Positions 1-6,922 of a DNA stretch of 25,506 bases are shown in pieces. This DNA is from a virus. The notes beneath the pieces were generated by a model, which searched no databases, was not told the origin of the DNA, and was given only the letters and a program-made list of their open reading frames with translations. The stretch spans positions 1-25,506 of IMG/VR virus record IMGVR_UViG_3300017757_000132, one strand, 5' to 3'. Numbering within the stretch: position 1 is the first letter of the stretch; each line of letters opens with the position of its first letter. The translations under genes were made by a program, and so were the position numbers.

Positions 1-1204
1 CACTTGTTACTGTTGAATCAAAACCTCTAGTCAATAGTCTGTCAGCTGAATCTGAAGCTGATGATCTAGAAAACTTTAAATTACCTCCAGCCCAAGCAAC
101 ACCAGTAGTTCCAGGAAACAATAAAAAGTTGTTATAAATAATTACTTCATTATTACCACCAGTTGGTTCTATCCACAGTACTTGCCAAACCTCATCATCT
201 TTTTGAGCAGGAAAACCACTAACTATATCTCCTATTTTAACATTGTAATCTCCTACAAATTGAGTAGTTGTAATTTGATATCCTTTTATAGTCTGAACAG
301 GAGGAAAAGTACCACTAACAGCTTCTAAATTAGTTTGTTGTAAAACTAAAGGTGTTTCGTAAGGATAATATTTAGCAACAGATATTTGGTCTTCATTTAC
401 ATAATGCACTGGTGTAATTAAAGATGTAGGATTAGCTAGTTCAACATTAATTTTTCTTGGTTGATTACGGTTATCTGTCCAAAATAATAAGTTGTCTAGT
501 AAATTTATACCGTATATTTTAAAGTTTTGGTTAAAGTTAAGAAAAGATCCTCTGACTAATAATGTAGTTATATTAGTTGTAGGATTATACCTATGAATAG
601 TATTAGTGTAACCAAAATTTAATTGATTAGATCCAGATAATGTTATGCCTTGACTAAGCACAATTAAACCATCACTTGGAACTGCAGGATCTGGAGGTAT
701 AATTCTTTCAATTACAGGATCAACTTCTTGACCTCCAGCACCAGAAGGTTGACCGTTCCAGTTATCACCATATACTGTCATACCTACTTCTAAACCAAGA
801 GTAGTAGGATCTAGTAAATTACCAGCCGCATCATATAACACCCAGTTGAAAGCTGTTGTTGCTGGTATACCTACTTTAGAAAAAGCTTGCACATCTCTAG
901 GACATCTTCCCTCACCGTTATAACCTGAGCTAAATATATAAATATTCTCATTAGTTTCATCTGTAAATTGACCTATAACTTTACCATAATATTTAACAAA
1001 ACCTAACGGAAGAGTTTGCTTACCTGTATACAAATAAGTTAATTCTTTGTTTTGTAAAACATTCTCAAACTCTCCTACTTCAGAACCTTCTGATCTACTA
1101 ATTTGTAAATTTTGAGCATCTCTGTATTCACCGTTTGGCAGTAATCTATTGTCAAGGTCTTTATTCATTTTAGACCTTATAAAAGTATTAGTTACTTGTG
1201 GCAT
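1..1204 (-). CDS. Large virion tail/nozzle-type protein, C-terminus missing (runs off left edge)
   Basis: An open frame of 401 codons starts at the ATG complementary to 1202-1204 and has no stop before the window edge, so the C-terminus lies outside. The N-terminus has the pattern NRLLPNGEYRDAQN (about residues 18-31), followed by a Ser/Glu/Gly-rich stretch (SRSEGSEVGEFEN). From memory, this type of start is shared by many large tail-tube or nozzle ('muzzle'-like) proteins of marine and crAss-like podoviruses. The rest is rich in beta-prone, Asn/Thr/Gly segments, consistent with a propeller-like virion protein. The gene follows the 419-aa gene by 3 bp and closes the neck/tail run after the capsid gene. 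The role as tail nozzle is inferred from position and the N-terminal motif, not proven. Confidence 0.6.
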   Translation of the reverse strand, partial: MPQVTNTFIRSKMNKDLDNRLLPNGEYRDAQNLQISRSEGSEVGEFENVLQNKELTYLYTGKQTLPLGFVKYYGKVIGQFTDETNENIYIFSSGYNGEGRCPRDVQAFSKVGIPATTAFNWVLYDAAGNLLDPTTLGLEVGMTVYGDNWNGQPSGAGGQEVDPVIERIIPPDPAVPSDGLIVLSQGITLSGSNQLNFGYTNTIHRYNPTTNITTLLVRGSFLNFNQNFKIYGINLLDNLLFWTDNRNQPRKINVELANPTSLITPVHYVNEDQISVAKYYPYETPLVLQQTNLEAVSGTFPPVQTIKGYQITTTQFVGDYNVKIGDIVSGFPAQKDDEVWQVLWIEPTGGNNEVIIYNNFLLFPGTTGVAWAGGNLKFSRSSASDSADRLLTRGFDSTVTS

Positions 1205-1207
1205 GTA

Positions 1208-2467
1208 TTATCGTTTTATCCATTTAGCTTTTCCACGCATTACTTGTACTATTTCATCTAACTTAATATTAGATAATCTAATTTTAGCGTTTCTAAGCTT
1301 AGCGCTTTTTTCTTGTTTTAATCTTTGTACTATATATTCAGGTTGATTAATTCTAGTAGATATTATAGCATGCAAAATATATGCATATAAAGCATCTTCT
1401 GCTAACTTTGGTATTCTACTGTCTAAATCATAAGCAAGTCCATCAGAGATGTACTCTAACACTATTAATTGATTTACTAAATTACTAGAAAAAGAAACTT
1501 TACCTTCTCTTTCGTTCATATTAAACCAACCATTATATTGAGCATATTGTGGTGACATTCCGTATTGCTCACCCCAGTTCCAATACCACATTCCACCTTG
1601 ACCCCAGTTGTAACCAGCCCAATCAAAACCTTCGTTGTATAATCCAAAATTAAAGTTTTGACTTATAAGATTTGTATTAGCGCTTTTCCATCTCTCTTCA
1701 GTTATAGATGTGCTTTCCAAATTATCTTCAAAATTATCCTGTGTTGGTACACCAAGATTATCTTGTATAGGTAATTCATATGGAGATGTTGTAAGGTTGT
1801 TTGATGGATATATTATTCTTTGTACACCTAGTTGATCTATTCTAGACACTCTAACATAATTAACGTAATCTTGTGGTAAGATAACGCTAAGTGTATGAGG
1901 TACCGTTAATTCTTGAGACTTGACAGATTTTAAAGTATCATAACTAAACTCTTGTAAACCTCTTTTAGCATGAAAAATTATATCACTTCTTTTAACATCT
2001 GGTATTAATTTATCTTTACCTACATAACCTACTATAAAGTTATTTATTACATCTTTTAATTTTAAATAAGAGTAACTTCCGTAATTTTGTTCTGTTGTAA
2101 CACCGTAAGCATCTCTGTTTCCAAAACTACCGCCATCAATTGTTTTTAATTGACATACTAAAACGTTGTTTTGAGGAATACCTCCTACAGCAGTTATACT
2201 TATAGTGCTATCACCATTGCCTTGCACTTTTAAAGTATAAGGTAATATATATTCTGTATATGTTATACCATCTGCGCTTGTATAAAGCTTGAAATTATTT
2301 AAAGCATAATCTGTTTGAACTGGATCAGGATCACCTAATATTAAAGTTGTATTAAATGTAAATGTAAAATCATTTTGACCTGCTACAGCTGTAACTACAA
2401 ACCCCTGCGCACCCGCGTAATATTGACTGTTAGTTTCGGTAATTAAACCTCCGTTTGGCATTGGCAT
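1208..2467 (-). CDS. Neck/tail ring-type virion structural protein (419 aa)
   Basis: Residues 1-110 look like a beta-rich domain (FTFTFNTTLILGD, then LPYTLKVQGNGDSTISI). Residues 135-260 carry the more family-like region, with KLKDVINNFIVGYVGKDKL, RGLQEFSYDTL and LPQDYVNYVRVSRID. Residues 272-315 are strikingly rich in Trp, Tyr, Gly and Asn (WAGYNWGQGGMWYWNWGEQ), followed by the conserved-looking VLEYISDGLAYD near residue 340. The tail end is basic. The gene sits 4 nt after the 255-aa gene stop and 3 bp before the large nozzle-like gene, which places it among the head-tail connector and tail-tube proteins. I think it is a ring or adaptor component as in crAss-like podoviruses. The exact position in the tail cannot be told from sequence. 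Confidence 0.55.
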   Translation of the reverse strand: MPMPNGGLITETNSQYYAGAQGFVVTAVAGQNDFTFTFNTTLILGDPDPVQTDYALNNFKLYTSADGITYTEYILPYTLKVQGNGDSTISITAVGGIPQNNVLVCQLKTIDGGSFGNRDAYGVTTEQNYGSYSYLKLKDVINNFIVGYVGKDKLIPDVKRSDIIFHAKRGLQEFSYDTLKSVKSQELTVPHTLSVILPQDYVNYVRVSRIDQLGVQRIIYPSNNLTTSPYELPIQDNLGVPTQDNFEDNLESTSITEERWKSANTNLISQNFNFGLYNEGFDWAGYNWGQGGMWYWNWGEQYGMSPQYAQYNGWFNMNEREGKVSFSSNLVNQLIVLEYISDGLAYDLDSRIPKLAEDALYAYILHAIISTRINQPEYIVQRLKQEKSAKLRNAKIRLSNIKLDEIVQVMRGKAKWIKR

Positions 2468-2470
2468 ATC

Positions 2471-3238
2471 TTATTGTTTTTCGTTGTTATCTTGTTCTGC
2501 TACTTGTTGTGAAGCTGCTTGTATTATAGTTGGATCTTGAATTATCACACCAGCATAAGCTAGTATTCTTAGTATTAACTCATCTTGTTCTGTTTGCTCT
2601 AACTCAAATTGAATTGAAGTTCCTTGATCATAAAGATAAGCACCTGTTGTAATGTCTTGAGTAAAACCCCATTCTACATTATTTGGTTTTTTAAGATAAG
2701 AAAAAGTAATATCTGCCTGTATTGTGTTTGGAAATACAGTTAAAAAATTATCTTCATATAAATATATAGGGAAATTTTCTGTTGGTTGAGTTAAAGGGGA
2801 AAGTAATAATTGTCTTAACTCGTTTCTTTGTGTGTACTGACCAAGATCATAGTCTTTATAAAAAACAGTTCCTAGTCTATATAATACATCATTTGTAGTT
2901 CCAAGTGTTCCAATAACCACAGGGCTAGGAGCGTAAGGAGGAGCTAAAAAGTCTGTAAAATCTAATAATTGAAATCTACCTGTTACAGCATCGTAAACAG
3001 GTGTTCCTACTTTTTGAAAAAACTGTAGTTTTTCTTGTAAATTTTTTACACGATTTGAATATTCAGTATCGTTTTGTGGTAATCGATATTGCTGGTTTAA
3101 ATCACTAGCATAACCTTCAAACATAGCTAACTGTGCTTGAGTTCCAATTTTATTAAATTCATCAGGAGTTATGTAACCTCTTTGTTGTTGGTTTAATATT
3201 AATAACACCGTTTGATATACTGCGTTTACGTTTACCAT
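2471..3238 (-). CDS. Head-tail connector / tail stabilisation-type protein (255 aa)
   Basis: The N-terminus has VYQTVLLILNQQQRGYITPDEF (split here as VYQTVLLILNQQQ and RGYITPDEF, residues 7-28), followed by NKIGTQAQLAMFEGY. This helical opening recurs in connector or ring proteins of marine and crAss-like phages, from memory. A beta-rich centre (FPIYLYEDNFLTVFPNTI, ITFSYLKKPN) precedes an acidic, helical C-terminus (FELEQTEQDELILRILAYAG) that ends in a Gln/Asn/Glu-rich tail. The gene lies between a terminator-like hairpin upstream (3257-3278) and the 419-aa gene downstream. The virion neck role is inferred from position and recognised motifs. Confidence 0.55.
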   Translation of the reverse strand: MVNVNAVYQTVLLILNQQQRGYITPDEFNKIGTQAQLAMFEGYASDLNQQYRLPQNDTEYSNRVKNLQEKLQFFQKVGTPVYDAVTGRFQLLDFTDFLAPPYAPSPVVIGTLGTTNDVLYRLGTVFYKDYDLGQYTQRNELRQLLLSPLTQPTENFPIYLYEDNFLTVFPNTIQADITFSYLKKPNNVEWGFTQDITTGAYLYDQGTSIQFELEQTEQDELILRILAYAGVIIQDPTIIQAASQQVAEQDNNEKQ

Positions 3239-3256
3239 TCTTTTTTATTTTAATAA

Positions 3257-3278
3257 AAGGGCGAACGAATCCGCCCTT
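3257..3278 (-). terminator. GC-rich hairpin between two virion genes (terminator or attenuator)
   Basis: Read on the minus strand, the arms AAGGGCG (3278-3272) and CGCCCTT (3263-3257) pair perfectly over 7 bp around an 8-nt loop and are followed by TTATTAAAATAAAA. The stem is strikingly GC-rich for its surroundings. It lies 8 bp past the stop of the 275-aa gene and 19 bp before the start of the 255-aa gene. The U-tract is interrupted, so partial termination or 3'-end stabilisation is more likely than a full stop. Confidence 0.65.
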
Positions 3279-3285
3279 ATTATTT

Positions 3286-4113
3286 TTAATTTAGTCTTTT
3301 TTCTATAGACCTAAATACTTCAATACCTTCGTCTGTTTTAAACCATGCAGCTAATGCTGAGTAAGGGTTTTCATCAAAAGGAACTGTCATTAATTTTCTA
3401 TCATTTGATCCCCATGTAAAGGTTTTATTATCAGGTGATAGTATTACAATGTCATTTTCCACTGCTTTAATTGCAAAGTTTCTTAACTGTACGTTTTCAT
3501 CAGAAGCTAAACTTAAAAATAGTTTAGGATTTCTTTTAGCTAATAATAATAAGTCTCTTCTAATTTCTCTAGTAGACATGTTGTTTACTTGAGATCCTAT
3601 TTCTACTCTTACTATTGCTTCACCTAAATCAATATCTATAGATTTTGCTAGGTTTAACGCTTCAATTTCCCATTCAATTTCTTCTACTTGATCAGCAGCG
3701 ATACTTTCTGGTACGTGCTCTTTATATCTTTGACCTAAAAAAGGGTGATATAAAGATAACAACTTTTGTAATTGTACGTTTTGTTCAGGAACAGTTAATA
3801 CTCCATCTCTAAAAGTTATATGCCCTAATATTACTTCACCTTTTTGTTCATCTTTAAATGGTGAAGATTGATTAGTAGCGTATCTTAATTCTCTTTGAAC
3901 TTGACTTTTTGGATCAAACCAAAGTAATGGATGTCTTCTACTGTGCTTGCTTGGAATTGTAAATGTTAATGGTTCTTTACCTCCGGTAAGTACATAAGTT
4001 CTATTTTTTACTTCCCAGCTTTGTTTTTTTACTGGGTTTACTGTAGGTGCAGCTTTAACTACAACCTCTTGAGGTGCAACCTCAATATTTTCTGCTTTAG
4101 CTTTTTTAGCCAT
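3286..4113 (-). CDS. Conserved phage structural-region protein of unknown role (275 aa)
   Basis: It begins with a Lys/Ala/Val-rich flexible leader (1-32). A compact domain follows, with SKHSRRHPLLWFDPKSQVQR (55-74) and the region LLSLYHPFLGQRYKEHVPES. The second half is helical and charged (EEIEWEIEALNLAKSIDI, STREIRRDLLLLAKRNPKLF), and it ends with a beta segment (VILSPDNKTFTWGSNDRKL) and a small helical tail. I recognise the type from structural modules of marine phages but know no function. The gene follows the capsid gene by 79 bp, and that gap holds a hairpin. It is flanked by a second hairpin. A decoration, head-completion or DNA-binding role is possible. The 19 bases before its ATG are identical to those before the scaffold-like gene. 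Confidence 0.6.
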   Translation of the reverse strand: MAKKAKAENIEVAPQEVVVKAAPTVNPVKKQSWEVKNRTYVLTGGKEPLTFTIPSKHSRRHPLLWFDPKSQVQRELRYATNQSSPFKDEQKGEVILGHITFRDGVLTVPEQNVQLQKLLSLYHPFLGQRYKEHVPESIAADQVEEIEWEIEALNLAKSIDIDLGEAIVRVEIGSQVNNMSTREIRRDLLLLAKRNPKLFLSLASDENVQLRNFAIKAVENDIVILSPDNKTFTWGSNDRKLMTVPFDENPYSALAAWFKTDEGIEVFRSIEKRLN

Positions 4114-4132
4114 AATATAATATAATTAAATA
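4111..4132. repeat. 22-bp repeat spanning start codon and leader, copy 1
   Basis: The 22 bases here, covering the start codon of the 275-aa gene and 19 bases of leader, are identical to 6893-6914 at the start of the scaffold-like gene. On the coding strand it reads TATTTAATTATATTATATT then ATG. It probably acts as a translation-initiation region of Bacteroidetes type (A/T-rich, no Shine-Dalgarno). Confidence 0.6.
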
Positions 4133-4151
4133 GTTTATAAAAGTAATAATT

Positions 4152-4174
4152 ACTCCCGTTAATATAACGAGGGT
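4152..4174 (-). terminator. Hairpin directly after the major capsid gene
   Basis: On the minus strand, ACCCTCGTTA (4174-4165) and TAACGGGAGT (4161-4152) pair over 10 positions with one mismatch and one G-U pair, closed by a 3-nt loop. AATTATTACTTTTATAAAC follows. It begins about 18 bp past the capsid stop codon and precedes the 275-aa gene. It resembles an intrinsic terminator or a 3'-end stabiliser that would let capsid mRNA accumulate above downstream neck mRNA. Confidence 0.5.
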
Positions 4175-4192
4175 AAAAATTACATTAATGTA

Positions 4193-5650
4193 TTATACTC
4201 CTTGGAATAATACGAAGTTGTTAGCAGCTTGAGTTACTAAACATCTTTCAGATAGGAAGTTAACTTCCATAGCATCAAGATCACTAGTAAATGCTCCACC
4301 AACAGATCCTGTTAACCAAGATTTCATTCTTCTATCATCAGCATTAGACGCTCTATATCTTACGTGTAAGAAAGGTCTACGGATGTTAGTTCCTAAAATT
4401 TGATCATATACAGTTGTTGTACCAGCTGGGATTAATACTCCTTCAATAGAAGCAGGTCCAGTCATACCACCACGCGTTGAAGCGTCGTTTAAGTATTTCC
4501 AGTCTGTTTTGTAGAAGTCATAAGAACCTCTTCTGAAACCGCTGAAACCTAAGTTTAAAGCCATTTCTTCTGAGTTTTCAAATAATCCATAAGCAGTACC
4601 ACCAGCAGAACCAGCAGAGATTTGAGCTAACATATCATCAAAATCTAGAGCAGTTTGTCTGTCTAAAAATAACATGTTTTCTTCAATAGCTCCCTGAGTA
4701 TCTAAGTTTCTAAGAATATCATCAAAGTCACTTATTCCAGTAGCAGCGCTAAATCCAACTTGTACATTACCTCTTGCTTGTATAGCAGCGAAAAGACCTT
4801 GCGTACCTATTTGTCCGTTTGCTAAAGCAGCAGAACCAGCAGCAGCGATCTCACCTTCTACACACATCATTTCTAGGTAATCCTCAAATCTTAGTCTTGT
4901 TTCAGACTCAGCTTTTAGGTACCATAAGTAACCACCAGTTCCATCTTCAGTAGCAACTTCTACCCAACCGATCTGAGCAGTGTCAGAACCGTTAACAGTA
5001 TATTTACTTCTAATGATTAATGGGTTGTTAGAGAATTGAGTGAATGAAGGAGTAACACTAATATAACCAGCAGGCGCTGTAGCAGCGTTGTAGTTAGGTG
5101 TTGTTGATCCTTTTGCATATTCAGAACCGTATACAAATACTTTTACAGCACCTACTAATCCAGCTCCTGCTAAGTTAGCAGCTGTGTAAGGTTGTACAGT
5201 AATTGTTCCAGCAGCACCAGGTACACTAGCACTTACAAAACATTTTGCTTCTGCACCAAAGTCATCCATAATAACAACAGTTGAGTTAACAGAAATAACG
5301 TTAGTTACGCCTGCAACAGCACCTGGGTTAATAGTTACAACTCCTGTAGCAGATACAAATGTACAGTTATCATATGCAATATGTAATCTATTTTGTTCAG
5401 ACCAGATTACTTGGTCACTTGTCATTGGTAATTCAGCACCGACCATTCTTAAGAAACCAGATAACGTTCTGTTACCATATCTTTCTACTTCTTGTTCGTA
5501 AATTTCAGGTAGATATTGCGCAGCAAAATCACTGAAATTAGCTGGTATACCCGCACCACCACCATTATTTGTCCATTGCAAATAATTAGTAGCTAGCAAT
5601 TGTTGAGTTTGCGAAGGTACTAAACTTCCAAACTGTGGGGTTAAAGCCAT
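4193..5650 (-). CDS. Major capsid protein candidate (485 aa)
   Basis: The N-terminal third has FAAQYLPEIYEQEVERYGNR (43-62), then TLSGFLRMVGAELPMTSDQV (62-81) and IWSEQNRLHIAYD (82-94). This run closely fits capsid proteins of marine phages as I remember them. The middle (95-240) is Ala/Gly/Val-rich beta structure. The C-terminal half has helices and loops typical of an HK97-type A-domain (DRQTALDFDDMLAQI, HVRYRASNADDRRMKSW). Position is the strongest support: it directly follows portal and a charged scaffold-like gene (15-bp gap) and is followed by a hairpin that could favour high expression. Length is normal for crAss-like capsid proteins (about 490 aa). It has no recognisable prohead protease site. 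The leader AAAAACTAAAATT-ATG is a strong Bacteroidetes start signal. Confidence 0.8.
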   Translation of the reverse strand: MALTPQFGSLVPSQTQQLLATNYLQWTNNGGGAGIPANFSDFAAQYLPEIYEQEVERYGNRTLSGFLRMVGAELPMTSDQVIWSEQNRLHIAYDNCTFVSATGVVTINPGAVAGVTNVISVNSTVVIMDDFGAEAKCFVSASVPGAAGTITVQPYTAANLAGAGLVGAVKVFVYGSEYAKGSTTPNYNAATAPAGYISVTPSFTQFSNNPLIIRSKYTVNGSDTAQIGWVEVATEDGTGGYLWYLKAESETRLRFEDYLEMMCVEGEIAAAGSAALANGQIGTQGLFAAIQARGNVQVGFSAATGISDFDDILRNLDTQGAIEENMLFLDRQTALDFDDMLAQISAGSAGGTAYGLFENSEEMALNLGFSGFRRGSYDFYKTDWKYLNDASTRGGMTGPASIEGVLIPAGTTTVYDQILGTNIRRPFLHVRYRASNADDRRMKSWLTGSVGGAFTSDLDAMEVNFLSERCLVTQAANNFVLFQGV

Positions 5651-5665
5651 AATTTTAGTTTTTAA

Positions 5666-6895
5666 TTAGTTAAATTTTCTTTTTTTTATTCTCAATTTTG
5701 ATGAATCAGCTCCACTAACTGCTTTAACCTTAAACCCTCCTACAAAGACGTCCCCACTGGCAACCTGCCTTGGTGCTTCTGCACTTGGATTTTTAGATTG
5801 TTGTACTAAATTCTTAATACCATCCGCTTTGCCTTGTTCATAAAAATGAGTGGCTAGTTTATCTGTATTCATCGCAGCATATAAAGCTTTATGATAACCT
5901 TCAGTGTCACTAATAGTTCCGTTTTTATCGACAAACTTGTCAACAAAGTTTTTAATATTAGATTGATTTTCAGCTATTTTCACAGGATCTTTTACTTTAT
6001 ATCTAAATTTTTTATCTCCAACCTCGTAATCAAAACCTTTGAAATCAGTTTGAAATAAATTATTAGTTCGTTTTTTAAAAGCTTCTTGTGATTGCTTTAT
6101 AGTTTCTTGCTGTTTATTAAAACGATTAAAAAAGTCCATAGCTTTTTGCTGCTCTTGTGTTACTCCAGGACGTTGTTTAATCTCAGCATAATATTGAGAT
6201 TTTTTATTTTCTAAATCCTGTTTAGCACTAGCAACAGCTTCTTTGTATGCTAACTTCTTTTTTCGTATTTCTTTTTCCTCGTCTAAATCTTCATCGATTT
6301 TATAATCTTCCATTATAAGCTCGATATCATCTTTATCTAAATGAGGTTTATTTTTTCTTAAATATTCTTTTAATAATTGATCGTTATCTAGTTTAGAATA
6401 ATCTTTATTAAGTTCTACATAATCCTCTACTGTTCCACCTGTTTCATTCATAAATGAAACTAATTTTTCTATGTTTTCTGGTAAACTAGGTGTTTCTATT
6501 AATTGAGGTTTATCTTCTTTTTTTGTTTCTACATTATCTGTTTCTACAATTTCTTCTATTACTTGTTCGATCGGAGCATCGACTTTAACATCTTTATCGG
6601 GTTGCTCTTGTACGGACCGTACGCCTTCATCCACTTCTTGTAAACCTTCGGTTCGTTTATCATCAGGTAGTCCTGTTGTTTCTGGCTTTGAAATGGCATC
6701 TTCTTTAGGTTGTTTAGTTAAGTCCATTTTAGCTACTTTAGGAACTATTTCTCCTGTAGCTTCTGGAGCTGTTAAATCGATTTTTGCAGGAGCATTTGTT
6801 ACATGTCCTAAATCTTTAGCTTTACGCTTAGGTTTTGACTTTATTTTAAAGTCACCTTCTTGTTTGACCTCTACGGCCGCTTTTTGGTTTCCCAT
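5666..6895 (-). CDS. Scaffold-like highly charged protein (409 aa)
   Basis: The protein is extremely rich in Lys, Glu, Asp and Gln and poor in aromatic residues. The first 140 residues look disordered (KIKSKPKRKAKDL, many E/V/P/T repeats). Residues about 165-280 are strongly helical and likely coiled (KDDIELIMEDYKIDEDLDEE, KEIRKKKLAYKEAVASAKQD). The last residues are basic (SKLRIKKRKFN), a feature often used by scaffolds to grip the capsid lattice. It sits between portal and the capsid gene, exactly where internal scaffolding proteins are found. No protease motif is visible. I call it scaffold-like on position, composition and the basic C-terminus. An internal core or ejected protein remains possible. 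Its leader repeats that of the 275-aa gene. Confidence 0.65.
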   Translation of the reverse strand: MGNQKAAVEVKQEGDFKIKSKPKRKAKDLGHVTNAPAKIDLTAPEATGEIVPKVAKMDLTKQPKEDAISKPETTGLPDDKRTEGLQEVDEGVRSVQEQPDKDVKVDAPIEQVIEEIVETDNVETKKEDKPQLIETPSLPENIEKLVSFMNETGGTVEDYVELNKDYSKLDNDQLLKEYLRKNKPHLDKDDIELIMEDYKIDEDLDEEKEIRKKKLAYKEAVASAKQDLENKKSQYYAEIKQRPGVTQEQQKAMDFFNRFNKQQETIKQSQEAFKKRTNNLFQTDFKGFDYEVGDKKFRYKVKDPVKIAENQSNIKNFVDKFVDKNGTISDTEGYHKALYAAMNTDKLATHFYEQGKADGIKNLVQQSKNPSAEAPRQVASGDVFVGGFKVKAVSGADSSKLRIKKRKFN

Positions 6896-6914
6896 AATAT
6901 AATATAATTAAATA
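6893..6914. repeat. 22-bp repeat spanning start codon and leader, copy 2
   Basis: Identical to 4111-4132. It includes the start codon of the scaffold-like gene and 19 leader bases. The match ends at the next base in both copies (a here, g there). Confidence 0.6.
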
Positions 6915-6922
6915 ATTAATAA

